Below the pieces are notes generated by a model. The model had not been told where the DNA came from and made no database searches. It saw only the letters and a list, made by a program, of their open reading frames with translations. From an uncultured Saprospiraceae bacterium (GTDB lineage: Bacteria > Bacteroidota > Bacteroidia > Chitinophagales > Saprospiraceae), in contig CALIZI010000433.1 in assembly GCA_938028705.1 (NCBI GenBank), forward strand, positions 1 through 41,308: 41,308 bases of DNA, written 5' to 3'. Position 1 is the stretch's first letter, and every line of letters starts with the position of its first letter. Below, in pieces: positions 1-8,437 of this stretch. Made by a program: the position numbers and the translations under genes.

Positions 1-78
1 ATTCACTAAACCTTTGGCATGATTCATGTCCAAACCTAATATATCATGGCAAAACTGTTCTGCTTTAGTTTTATTCAC
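1..78 (-). CDS. Partial VOC/glyoxalase-like fragment running off the window edge
   Basis: Reading the minus strand from about 78 to the window edge gives an open frame that can start at a GTG at 78 (just after an in-frame TAG). It contains KAEQFCHDILGLDM, which resembles the first helix of vicinal-oxygen-chelate (glyoxalase/bleomycin resistance) proteins, usually written A..FY.D.LGL. The usual first beta strand before this helix is missing, so it may be a truncated gene. It overlaps the stop codon of the caspase-FGE gene. Only about 26 codons are visible, so the family call is tentative. Confidence 0.3.
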   Translation of the reverse strand, partial: MNKTKAEQFCHDILGLDMNHAKGLVN

Positions 79-1739
79 AGATAACTACTAGCAATAGTTT
101 TGCCTATTTTTTTTGAACGACTTTTCGTCCAAAGTCTAATATGTATATCAGTAGCGTCACTATATCCTCTGTTTGAGACTCTATGTTTATCTTTCTTATA
201 ATTGTAAGAGCCGCCTCTTATTACTTTAAAATTTTCTTCGCCCATATTGTCACTATTATACTGTTTATAGGTATCACTACACCATTCCCATACATTTCCA
301 CTCATGTTATACAATCCTATTTCATTAGCATTGCCATATCCGACAGTTTGAAGATTACCGGAGTAAGTGTCATAACGTTTACGTTTTATATGTACTCTTC
401 TTTCGCATGATGCTACCTCATTAATAGAATTAGTACCCGAGTAGATGTACCCCATACTTTTATTTCCTCCTCTTGCTGCATATTCCCACTCTGCTTCAGT
501 TGGTAAACGATAGCTAAAACCGTTCTTTTTACTCAACCATTTACAGTAGGCTGATGCTCCATGCCAAGTAACTCCAACTACAGGATAGTTGTCGTAATGA
601 CTTGATTCTATGTAATAGTGATTACCACGTTTTTTTATTTTTTCATCTTCATCTTTATACCACAAATCGACATTTTCCACGTTGTAGCTTTCACCGTTTA
701 AAAATTCGATAAATTCGGCGTTAGTTACTTCCATGCTACCCATGTAAAAGCTATTTACTTTTACTCGAGTTACGGGGTACTCATCGTTGTCACAACCTTT
801 TTGTTCCGAAGTGCATCCCATATCAAACCATCCTCCTTCAACATATACCATTCCTTCTATTTCTTCCGGGCGTTTCCTTTTAGTTATAATATCCACTGAA
901 GTACTCTCTGATTCAGAATTCTCATTAATTGCAAAAGTATCGCTGAAACAGATGTCTCCTTTTGCCCATGAATTTGACCAAAAGTATATATTTTGACCTT
1001 CATTATTTTGGGGATTACGAGAAATATCATTGATAATCTGACTCAAACAGCCCCCTACCTTGATTTTTTTAGCAAATGTCTCGGCAAAAGGGTTATCATC
1101 CCTAACTGTTTCACCCGGAGCAGCCGAGAATATAATTTTTGAATTATTTATCGCTAAATCATTAATGGGTGCTAGTCCTGGATCAATACTTTCCTCTTCA
1201 TCTTCGGAGGACAAACTACGAAGTGAGTTGTTTCTACAGGCATCCATAAGAATTAACTTCCGCACTGAGGGTTTGTCTATTAGGTTTAAAATATCATTGA
1301 TCCTTATACAACGCCGCTTTACTTGTGCTTTTCGCTCAGGTCTGACATCTATCGGGATAAGAAAATTTTGACCATCTATTTGCATACCATGTCCGGCATA
1401 ATAAAATATAGCAGTTCCATATTGCGAGATTTTATTTGCAAAGTTTTCAATCTTATTAGAGAAGGCTTCTTCTTCCAAATCTAAACCCAACATCACATCA
1501 TAACCTTGCGACTCTAAAGCTGATGACATTATTTTAGCATCATTTACAGGTTCACGAAGCCTATCATCTTTATGCTTATAGTTGCTATTACCTATTACGA
1601 GTGCTATTTTTTCATTTCCTTCCTTACGTAAAAGATTGCGTTTTTCGTCATCGTAGGTGCTTTTTTGTTGAGCAGCCCCCTGTTGTACAAATATGGTAAG
1701 GCTGAATAAGACGATTAATAAAGATAGTTTTGTTTGCAT
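75..1739 (-). CDS. Exported caspase-fold peptidase fused to an FGE-sulfatase (SUMF1-like) domain
   Basis: This 554-residue protein has a signal peptide (residues 1-23, hydrophobic LSLLIVLFSLTIF, ending GAAQQ), so it should act outside the cytoplasm. Residues about 43-230 form a peptidase C14 (caspase/metacaspase) domain. It has VIGNSNY as first strand, catalytic His117 in YYAGHG and catalytic Cys168 in MDACRN. Residues about 297-543 form a formylglycine-generating-enzyme-like domain: MVYVEGGWFDMG, EVTNAEF, RLPTEAEWEYAARGG, NMSGNVWEW and VIRGGSY. In bacteria this fold often serves as a binding or target module rather than a true FGE; I infer that here. The next gene upstream (1831-3099) is a paralogue with almost the same leader, 91 bp away on the same strand. 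Substrates are unknown. It starts at an ATG that gives a well-formed signal peptide. Confidence 0.9.
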   Translation of the reverse strand: MQTKLSLLIVLFSLTIFVQQGAAQQKSTYDDEKRNLLRKEGNEKIALVIGNSNYKHKDDRLREPVNDAKIMSSALESQGYDVMLGLDLEEEAFSNKIENFANKISQYGTAIFYYAGHGMQIDGQNFLIPIDVRPERKAQVKRRCIRINDILNLIDKPSVRKLILMDACRNNSLRSLSSEDEEESIDPGLAPINDLAINNSKIIFSAAPGETVRDDNPFAETFAKKIKVGGCLSQIINDISRNPQNNEGQNIYFWSNSWAKGDICFSDTFAINENSESESTSVDIITKRKRPEEIEGMVYVEGGWFDMGCTSEQKGCDNDEYPVTRVKVNSFYMGSMEVTNAEFIEFLNGESYNVENVDLWYKDEDEKIKKRGNHYYIESSHYDNYPVVGVTWHGASAYCKWLSKKNGFSYRLPTEAEWEYAARGGNKSMGYIYSGTNSINEVASCERRVHIKRKRYDTYSGNLQTVGYGNANEIGLYNMSGNVWEWCSDTYKQYNSDNMGEENFKVIRGGSYNYKKDKHRVSNRGYSDATDIHIRLWTKSRSKKIGKTIASSYL

Positions 1740-1830
1740 AATACTTTATGTTGGTTTTTGATTTATGTTTAGAAGTTATTTTGCTGACATGGATTTCATA
1801 ACCGTAGCTGAGAGCACACTTCTTATACAA

Positions 1831-3099
1831 CTATTTTCGGGTCACTTGTTGAGCAAAATCAAGTAACCATTTTCTAACAACTTCATATTCAAGAGGGTGT
1901 TTTTGAGAATGAAGGAACTCATCGTTACCCAAATCAACCCAAACCGTTAGTAAAGTTGATGCGCCATGAGCTTCAATTTTTGAGTAAAGATTCATGGGGT
2001 GAGATGACATTTCCGCGTTACGGATACGTTTAACGAATAGTTCTTTTTTCCGTCCGTTGTAAATAGGCTTTCCTCCAATTTTCTTGTAGGTGTATTTTGT
2101 CCAGAGATTATGTACTTCCCGCTTATTCGCAATTAACTTAATAGTAAGGGCATTATATTCTCCCTTACTCATGCGTATAGTACCTTCGGTAATATTTGGT
2201 GTTTTTTTAATAGGTTCATTTGTAATAGAGTTCTCTGATTTCTTAGATGAGTTGGCAAATTCAGGTTTTGGAATTTTAGATTTATTAATATCCGAAGAAA
2301 GATCATCAAAACAAACATCATCTTTAAGCGAGCTACTTGTCCAGACAATTTGTTCTTCGTCGGCTTCTCGCTCTACGGAGGCTCTAGTTTCCCTAATAAT
2401 AGTCTCAATACAACCGCCTTTACTAATATTATCTGCTAAAATTTCTGCAAAAGGGTTTGTGTCTTTAACAGTAGTCGTAGAAGTTGTAGAATAGATAATC
2501 ATAGTGTTTTTCTTTTGTAGCTGAATTTTTTGAATTTTGTTCCCGCCACGATAATCCAGTGGGTTGTCTCTACAGGCATCTATAATTAATATCTTAGCAA
2601 TATCAGGCTTATCAATACGCCTAAAAATGTAATCTAAATCAATACAATGGTCCTCAAATTCGTATTTATTTTGTGGCTTTGCATCTGCAGGAATTAGGTA
2701 GTTGATACCATCTATCTCAGCACCATGTCCTGCATAGAAAATAATTAAGGTACCGGATTCATCAAGTTTTTTGCGTAATTCGTTAACAATCTCTTTGAAG
2801 TTTTTCAGGTCAACATCATGTGCTTCTATAACTTCATAATCTTGTTGCTCAAGTGCTTCTTTGATAATTTGGGCATCGTGAGTAGCATATTGTAATGGTT
2901 TGATATATTGATACTTGTCAATACCCACAATGAGAGCAACCTTATCGCTGCCCTTGTGTATTTCTTTACGTAAAAGATTACGTTGAGTATTTTTTTCTGT
3001 ATCAGTGGAGTCGTAGATGCTTTTTTGTTGAGCAGCCCCTTGTTGCATAAATATGGTAAGGCTGAATAATGCGATTAGTAAAGATAGTTTTGTATTCAT
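1831..3099 (-). CDS. Exported caspase-fold peptidase with a C-terminal conserved domain
   Basis: This 422-residue protein has a signal peptide nearly identical to that of the adjacent caspase-FGE protein. The caspase (C14) domain spans about residues 53-265, with VALIVGI, catalytic His125 in FYAGHG and Cys176 in IDACRD. A low-complexity linker (about 270-305) leads to a C-terminal domain of about 115 residues (TIRMSKGEYNALTIKL, then VWVDLGN, FLHSQKHP and a final helix). I recognise its pattern as recurrent in Bacteroidota proteins but cannot name it. The two paralogues share the prodomain stretch RNLLRKE. They differ completely after the protease domain, as expected for one protease core carrying different adaptors. 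Catalytic residues are intact, so activity is likely; substrates cannot be inferred. Confidence 0.88.
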   Translation of the reverse strand: MNTKLSLLIALFSLTIFMQQGAAQQKSIYDSTDTEKNTQRNLLRKEIHKGSDKVALIVGIDKYQYIKPLQYATHDAQIIKEALEQQDYEVIEAHDVDLKNFKEIVNELRKKLDESGTLIIFYAGHGAEIDGINYLIPADAKPQNKYEFEDHCIDLDYIFRRIDKPDIAKILIIDACRDNPLDYRGGNKIQKIQLQKKNTMIIYSTTSTTTVKDTNPFAEILADNISKGGCIETIIRETRASVEREADEEQIVWTSSSLKDDVCFDDLSSDINKSKIPKPEFANSSKKSENSITNEPIKKTPNITEGTIRMSKGEYNALTIKLIANKREVHNLWTKYTYKKIGGKPIYNGRKKELFVKRIRNAEMSSHPMNLYSKIEAHGASTLLTVWVDLGNDEFLHSQKHPLEYEVVRKWLLDFAQQVTRK

Positions 3100-3135
3100 A
3101 AAGCAGAATTTTGTATTTGATATTTAAGCATGGTT

Positions 3136-3546
3136 TCAACTAGCGGCAAGTAATAGAATAAGTATTAATATCAACATACCATATAAAGAGGAGCGAACTG
3201 CACCGGGGCGATTTCTCTCAAGGAACAAATAGGCAGCTAAAACGCCAATAGGTCCTAAAAGAAGACCAAGGATAAAACCAAAAATGTCGAAAGGTTTCTT
3301 GCCTAATTTGATACGCTTGATGTTTTTCTTGGTTATTTTGAGGGTAATTTTTTCTTTGAATTTCAGTTTTTTACCGATTTTTTGTTCGATTTCTTTTGAA
3401 CTGAGATTAAGAATATCATCCTCCGTAAGTTGGTCAATAAGTTTGATTTCCTGTACTTTGGAAGGTGCTACGCTGACTGCGGAAAACCCTTGTATGCTTA
3501 AAGTAAGAACAAGAGACATAAAGAAAACTTTAGCTAAATGTTTCAT
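3136..3546 (-). CDS. Small membrane protein with signal sequence
   Basis: This 136-residue protein starts with a hydrophobic leader (MKHLAKVFFMSLVLTLSIQG). A charged Lys-rich middle follows (KIGKKLKFKEKITLKITKK). It ends with two close membrane segments, FGFILGLLLGPIGVLAAYLF (about 89-108) and SSLYGMLILILILLLAAS at the very C-terminus. The G-rich hairpin and the RSS-L-G second segment are common in small Bacteroidota membrane proteins of unknown role. It lies 36 bp upstream of the second caspase gene on the same strand and could be co-transcribed with it. A link to the caspases is suggested only by position. Confidence 0.7.
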   Translation of the reverse strand: MKHLAKVFFMSLVLTLSIQGFSAVSVAPSKVQEIKLIDQLTEDDILNLSSKEIEQKIGKKLKFKEKITLKITKKNIKRIKLGKKPFDIFGFILGLLLGPIGVLAAYLFLERNRPGAVRSSLYGMLILILILLLAAS

Positions 3547-3666
3547 AGTACAAAGTGATTGTTGAGTTAAAAAATAAATTTCACCCGTTCACCCTACCCG
3601 CCTAAGAATTTTTTTTAGGTGAATAGGTTTTTTATAAAGAACCGCAAAACAGAAAACGGTACTTTT

Positions 3667-5112
3667 TTATTGATGATTCATTTCAATTATTATCGGAAGT
3701 ATTTGATGTTCAGCGAAGTAACCAGAAAAGCGGATATTGTCGCCTTCTTCATATTGCACGTAATCCAATGGTAGTAGTTTTTTCCCAAATATCTTTTGTA
3801 ATCTTATTGTTAGGTTTCCCTCCTCTCTTTCTAAATCATTCAGAAGTTTATCAAAGTCTATTTTTTTTCGGGAAAATAAAAAACACGCAATCTCTTTACC
3901 CTTTTTATTATCTAATTCGATTGAACCTCCCAACTCGTATCTCTCTCCGCTTTTGAGTAGAGGTTGTTCATAGTCGTAGTATGGATAAACTTGGATAAGA
4001 TCTCCGGTAGGACCTTCATTGATGATGTAGAGGTATAATGGATTGCGCGATGTATTTTTCGCTGAAAAGGAAAATTCATCTCCGGTGTAATATGTCTTTT
4101 CAAATTGGTGTATTTTTATATTTCGTGAGACGGGCATTGGAGTTCCGTTGTCAAGGTGAAATTCAATCTCGCCGGATATTTGTTTACGATTATTTGTTAG
4201 TTGCTCTTTGGGCACTTGCATTTTAGCTCTCTTTTTTAAGGCGTACATTCTTATTCGGTCTATTTGGTCTTTTGTAAAATTTCGTCGGCAGTATTTATGT
4301 TGATTGTAGGACATTAGATTATCTACCAAAGGGCGGTATGTATTACCTTCGGGATCTTTGACTTCATGGTGATGTGAAGGGCTGCAATTTTGGGTATATA
4401 GTTTTTTGTGTATATACAAATTAGGGTCGGCAGGAGTATCACAACAGTCGTCACCGGTTTCTTCACAGTCGCGTTTTCTATTGCCGTTTTTATCAATATT
4501 TCGAGCGACCAACTCATCTGTACTGCCTCCGTCAGTTTTTCCATGTGTATGAAATAAGCCAAAGAAATGCCCCACTTCATGTGAAAATGTTGAACCGTTT
4601 GTCATTCCATCCTTGCTCATATAAATATTGTCGGAAGCCTTATTGTAGTACCCATAATATTGACTCATATCAGGAAAGCAAAAGACGTTCATCACTTTAG
4701 GAACGTCATTTTTACTCAATAGAGACGCTTCTTTATTTCTACTGAAATCAGTAAAATATGAATCATCAATATAATTCGGCTTATCGTATTGGTAGAAACT
4801 TATATCCGCGTCTTTGTATATTTCATTGAGATTTTCTAATTGGGTATTTATAGTACTAAGGGATATTCCCCCTTCACCTCTTTCATTTCGGATGATATGG
4901 AATTTAACAGGGATTTTTATGTGTTGCGCATTTATGAGCATATCCCTGTTTTCGCTGTATTGATAATCAAAACTTCTTCTGATTTCAGTGACATCTTCCT
5001 CCGAATATAGGGTTCCGCACATACGGGGAGCATTTGGATTTTGGGCAGCGATAAAAGAGAGAAAAAATGTATTCAGCAAAATGAATACACAAAGGATTCG
5101 TGTCTTTTTCAT
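3667..5112 (-). CDS. Exported M43-family zinc metalloprotease with DUF4384-like C-terminal domain
   Basis: The 481-residue product has a signal peptide (1-23, ILCVFILLNTFFLSFIAAQ). The protease domain carries the extended zinc motif HEVGHFFGLFH (His178, Glu179, His182, Gly185, His188) and a Met-turn NLMSY (Met267). It also has Cys pairs and the CDTPADP segment typical of the M43 (pappalysin/cytophagalysin) family. From about residue 335 to 425 there is a DUF4384-like module (YYTGDEFSFSAKN, LYLYIINEGPTGDLIQVYP), a domain often attached to bacterial caspases. That gives a domain-level link to the caspases downstream on the same strand. The zinc ligands are intact, so it should be active in the envelope or outside the cell. 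The role is probably processing of surface or secreted proteins, which is inference. Confidence 0.88.
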   Translation of the reverse strand: MKKTRILCVFILLNTFFLSFIAAQNPNAPRMCGTLYSEEDVTEIRRSFDYQYSENRDMLINAQHIKIPVKFHIIRNERGEGGISLSTINTQLENLNEIYKDADISFYQYDKPNYIDDSYFTDFSRNKEASLLSKNDVPKVMNVFCFPDMSQYYGYYNKASDNIYMSKDGMTNGSTFSHEVGHFFGLFHTHGKTDGGSTDELVARNIDKNGNRKRDCEETGDDCCDTPADPNLYIHKKLYTQNCSPSHHHEVKDPEGNTYRPLVDNLMSYNQHKYCRRNFTKDQIDRIRMYALKKRAKMQVPKEQLTNNRKQISGEIEFHLDNGTPMPVSRNIKIHQFEKTYYTGDEFSFSAKNTSRNPLYLYIINEGPTGDLIQVYPYYDYEQPLLKSGERYELGGSIELDNKKGKEIACFLFSRKKIDFDKLLNDLEREEGNLTIRLQKIFGKKLLPLDYVQYEEGDNIRFSGYFAEHQILPIIIEMNHQ

Positions 5113-5223
5113 AATAGTCAGTTTGTATCGAATTTGTTTATCTCAAAGTTAAAGAACCACCGAGCGGTTTTTGGTACTGCGAAAAGTCGATATTTTTTTA
5201 TCAACTTTTCGCAGTTAAGGAAA

Positions 5224-6600
5224 TTAGTATCTCATAATTGAGAAGGTTAAAGGAATAATATCGTATTTATTTGATTCTAATGTATATAAAATCGTGCCAT
5301 ATCCCGTATCAACATCAACACTTTCCGCAGTGGCACCCCTTGTTCCAAATATTTCCGATATACGCTCGTGAGGAGGTATATCTTCCGACATTTCTTCCAT
5401 CTGTCCCATTACATCAGTCATATCTAATTTGTCTTTAGAGATTAAGACAACTAAAGTTTCTGATTCGGGTGTTTCGCCACCTTCACCGTTAGTAATTTGG
5501 ATAAAATCTTTTTCCGGGATAGTGACACTTCCCACAGATGTTGCGGTTGGTGTGCCTGTAATTTGGTCTCCGTAAACTGAAGAAGTAGGATTTTCCTTAA
5601 TATCGTAAGTGTAGCCAATGTTAGGATAAAAACCATACATTCTATTCCTTGAGTTGATAGCAAAGGCATAAACCCAACCACTTCCGTCAATAGATATTTT
5701 ATAAAATGTGCCGTTGCCATAAGATTCTTTAGTTCTCAATTGGATAGTTTCGCCAGTAGATTGTGATGCGGTATTACCGGGTTTACCTACAACTTGGTCG
5801 CCCATTGTTTCTTCATATCCAAGGGGTTCTATGCTTGCTGCACCGACTTTTTCATATTCCATTGGGAGTAAATCACCGTCATCCCAATACTCAAAGCTAA
5901 TCGTTCCTTCCAGTATTTCATTTGCAGATTCAATGGAAGAATTGGTTGTCTCTGTAGAATATATGACATCATCATCTTCAATCGGCTCGTCAGTTGGTTC
6001 TTGAATGTTTAACTCCACCCATGCCGGAAGTTCTAACTTCGAGAATAATATGGTGTTGAGTGTTCCCAAAGTATTTTCCATTTTGCCTTGTTTGTCTTCG
6101 CGGTGTTTGGAGATAAAAGCCACTACTTTTTCAAAGACAGCCACCGCTATTCCAAAAATCTGAGGGAAATCCCCCATCAGTTCATCGTCATCTTGCATAG
6201 AGAGTAGAACGGGCGCAAAATTTTCATTATAGTGATTGACGACTTGCTCATATCTTTCGGCGTATTTTTCTGAATATTCATTGGGATTCTTAGTCATCCC
6301 TTTTAAAATGCCGACTTCCTTAATATCGTTTTTAACCACAGCTAAGTATTCGTCATTATAAATCGACCTTAGTTGCTGATATTGGGTTTTAAGTTGCTCG
6401 TATTCCCAGCCTGTAAACTGTGTGGACTCGCTTGCTGACTTTACTTGCTTGACGACATCGGTTTTGAATTTTTTGTTTTCAAGAAAGACCTCCATTTCAA
6501 GAAGCACCTCCGCTATATTGCTTAAAGAGATTTTCTGTCCATAGACACTCATCGTTGAAAACAGTAGTACACTCACTACTATAAGAATTTGTTTTTTCAT
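5224..6600 (-). CDS. Exported protein with DUF4384-like C-terminal region
   Basis: This 458-residue protein has a signal peptide (MKKQILIVVSVLLFSTMSVYGQ). Residues about 25-190 are mainly helical and charged, probably a coiled-coil or four-helix segment. An acidic Thr/Ser/Glu-rich linker follows (about 195-225). The C-terminal half contains GSGWVYAFAINSRNRMYGFYP and FIQITNG...ETLVVLISKDKLDM, the pattern of a DUF4384-type beta domain. It has no recognisable catalytic motif. It is the first gene of the same-strand run 6600 to 75, 111 bp upstream of the M43 protease that carries the same kind of domain. It could be a regulatory or scaffold partner of the exported proteases; this is inferred from shared domain type and position only. 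Confidence 0.7.
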   Translation of the reverse strand: MKKQILIVVSVLLFSTMSVYGQKISLSNIAEVLLEMEVFLENKKFKTDVVKQVKSASESTQFTGWEYEQLKTQYQQLRSIYNDEYLAVVKNDIKEVGILKGMTKNPNEYSEKYAERYEQVVNHYNENFAPVLLSMQDDDELMGDFPQIFGIAVAVFEKVVAFISKHREDKQGKMENTLGTLNTILFSKLELPAWVELNIQEPTDEPIEDDDVIYSTETTNSSIESANEILEGTISFEYWDDGDLLPMEYEKVGAASIEPLGYEETMGDQVVGKPGNTASQSTGETIQLRTKESYGNGTFYKISIDGSGWVYAFAINSRNRMYGFYPNIGYTYDIKENPTSSVYGDQITGTPTATSVGSVTIPEKDFIQITNGEGGETPESETLVVLISKDKLDMTDVMGQMEEMSEDIPPHERISEIFGTRGATAESVDVDTGYGTILYTLESNKYDIIPLTFSIMRY

Positions 6601-6840
6601 TATAATTTACTTTTAATTGTTTAATAAATAATTTGTCATCATTAAAGAACCTGAATACCGATGTTCGTACCTGATGAAATGGAGATTTATTAAAAAGATG
6701 ACATAAGATTATTTTGCTTTAATTTTCGCGCTATTTAATACAAATCTATATATTTTTTAACAAATGCAAAAAACTAAATATCAGCATTTTATGAATCAAA
6801 CACCTTTTTCTTATTTGAAAATTGCGGCTTTTTAAAGAAA

Positions 6841-6988
6841 TTAAATCAACTCTCAAGCAAAGGTAGCATCGCAGAAAGTGCAGTAAAGGGTATATAAACG
6901 AGTTGCTTACACGCGAAAGCTCTCACACGAACTCGCCCTTGACAGCACTTTCTGCTCTTGCATTTGAGCTGCTTACGAGTTGAATTAA
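6841..6988. repeat. 148-bp imperfect inverted repeat (MITE-like or structured RNA) in a 559-bp gene-free gap
   Basis: The gap 6601-7159 has no convincing gene. Its main structure is an inverted repeat. The arms start TTAAATCAACTC (6841) and end GAGTTGAATTAA (6988), about 50 bp each. The inner part contains the match GCAGAAAGTGC / GCACTTTCTGC, and an inner hairpin CGAGTT / AACTCG closes the loop. I saw no target duplication beside it. The flanks are AT-rich and nothing else is recognisable. Confidence 0.6.
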
Positions 6989-7159
6989 TGTCTTGTTTTA
7001 TTTACATCTTTCATGGTAAGATAAACCTACGAAGAACAGCACATACATCTTTTGGCAGGTATTGAATCAGTGCAAAGACTAACTACAAAAATCAGATAAT
7101 CAGGATAGTCAAGCGGCATCAAAGGAATTATTCATTTCCTAATTTTCCTTCCTTTTTCA

Positions 7160-7921
7160 ATGCTTCAAAATTTTCGTAATCAGGTCTTTAACAAGGATGT
7201 GTTAGAGGTTTTGCGTTCCCTTCCCGATGATTGTTTGGATATGGTTTATGGTGACCCCGACTATGGTGTGGGTATAAATTATTCCGGTAGAAAATACCTT
7301 ACAAAATGGAATGAGTATATCGAGTGGTATATCGAATTGACGCGGGAATGTATGCGTGTACTGAAACCTACGGGCAATTTGTTTATGATAAACTACCCCA
7401 AGCAAAACGCACATTTACGAGTTAAATGTTTGGAGGAAAACGCATACGAGGTGAATGACTATGTTTGGGTGTATAATACGAATATTGGTCATAGTCCGCG
7501 TAAATTTACGAGGGCGCACCGTAGCATTCTTCACGCGACCAAATCTAAACACAATCATTTTTACAAAGACAATGTTGCCCTTCCCTACAAAAAACTGAAT
7601 GACAAGCGTATTCAAAAACTAATTGCTGAAGGTCGTAAAGGACGAATGCCTTACAGTTGGTTTTATTTCAATCTGGTGAAAAACAGGTCAAAAGATAAGA
7701 CCAAACATCCCTGCCAAATACCACTCGGTTTAGCTGAAATGCTTATCAAATCCTGCACACAACCCGGTGATGATTGCTTTATTTTATTTGGTGGAAGTGG
7801 TAAGGAATTGATACTTTGCAGAGACTTGAAACGCAATTTTATTTCGTGTGAAATTCATCCTGAATATTATCAGATGATAACGGAAAGTCTTGAAGAACAA
7901 AAAGATACCACGGCGACTTGA
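7160..7921 (+). CDS. Orphan beta-class DNA methyltransferase with DPDYG catalytic motif
   Basis: The 253-residue protein has the motif order of beta-class amino-methyltransferases. Catalytic motif IV comes first (DPDYG, residues 32-36), then RVLKPTGNLFMIN (motif V-like). The SAM-binding motif FGGSG (210-214), after GDDCFIL, is near the C-terminus, followed by CEIHPEYY. Motif IV reads DPDY rather than the usual DPPY. Because the surrounding motifs are intact this may be a family feature rather than damage. It probably methylates adenine N6 or cytosine N4; the sequence alone does not decide. There is no restriction gene nearby. The next gene on the same strand starts 44 bp later and the pair ends at a terminator at 8350-8374. 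Confidence 0.85.
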   Translation: MLQNFRNQVFNKDVLEVLRSLPDDCLDMVYGDPDYGVGINYSGRKYLTKWNEYIEWYIELTRECMRVLKPTGNLFMINYPKQNAHLRVKCLEENAYEVNDYVWVYNTNIGHSPRKFTRAHRSILHATKSKHNHFYKDNVALPYKKLNDKRIQKLIAEGRKGRMPYSWFYFNLVKNRSKDKTKHPCQIPLGLAEMLIKSCTQPGDDCFILFGGSGKELILCRDLKRNFISCEIHPEYYQMITESLEEQKDTTAT

Positions 7922-7964
7922 CCTTCATTTCAATCAAATTCTTTTCACAATTCAATTCATAATC

Positions 7965-8345
7965 ATGAGAATATTACTAAAAAATCTGTTTGGTATCGGT
8001 GTATTGGATTTGCAACGATGTAGCGAGATTTTATCCGAATGTGATGTCAACACAAACGACTTTGCAGACTTTATCAAATCACAAGCGGAAAGCCAGAATG
8101 TTGACCCGTTCAACATGGACATTATCGGACTTGCGTATGATTACATCCTCAAAATCGCCAAGCGCGAAATTGAGGAACATACCGGAACGCCACTTGCAAA
8201 TTCAGTATGTGTTTCAGCGAACAGCTTAGTGACTGACTTTGATTATTTACCCACAGATGCCGATACTATACAGACACAATTAGGCATGATTCCCGAAGAA
8301 CAACGCAGTCATTTATTGAGTTATTTTATATCACAAGTGATGTGA
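7965..8345 (+). CDS. Small acidic protein of unknown function downstream of the methyltransferase
   Basis: I place the start at the ATG at 7965, giving 126 residues beginning MRILLKNLFGIG. The longer frame from 7890 overlaps the methyltransferase and adds unlikely sequence. The product is mostly helical and acidic (SECDVNTNDFADFIKSQAE; GMIPEEQRSHLLSYFISQVM), with no membrane segment or signal peptide and no motif I recognise. Position and orientation suggest co-transcription with the methyltransferase. It could be a plasmid- or phage-type accessory protein, but nothing in the sequence proves that. Confidence 0.6.
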   Translation: MRILLKNLFGIGVLDLQRCSEILSECDVNTNDFADFIKSQAESQNVDPFNMDIIGLAYDYILKIAKREIEEHTGTPLANSVCVSANSLVTDFDYLPTDADTIQTQLGMIPEEQRSHLLSYFISQVM

Positions 8346-8349
8346 TATT

Positions 8350-8374
8350 GCCCTGAGTTTTTCGGGGCTTTTTT
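8350..8374 (+). terminator. Rho-independent terminator after the methyltransferase pair
   Basis: The stem GCCCTGA / TCGGGGC (one T-G pair, 5-base loop) is followed by six T residues. It lies 4 bp after the stop codon at 8345. Confidence 0.85.
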
Positions 8375-8381
8375 GTCAACT

Positions 8382-8413
8382 AAAAAGGCTGCCCACTTTC
8401 GCAGACAGCCTTT
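8382..8413 (-). terminator. Terminator of the giant surface-protein gene
   Basis: On the minus strand AAAGGCTG...CAGCCTTT forms a strong stem followed by a run of T. It lies 25 bp past the stop of the gene at 8438 and back to back with the plus-strand terminator at 8350-8374. Confidence 0.8.
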
Positions 8414-8437
8414 CGTAAGCCATTAAAAATCTTCCTA

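Noticed and set aside
183-1371. Plus-strand open frames opposite the caspase-FGE gene
   Set aside because: They are antisense to a clear protein-coding gene, have no motif or signal and no promoter.
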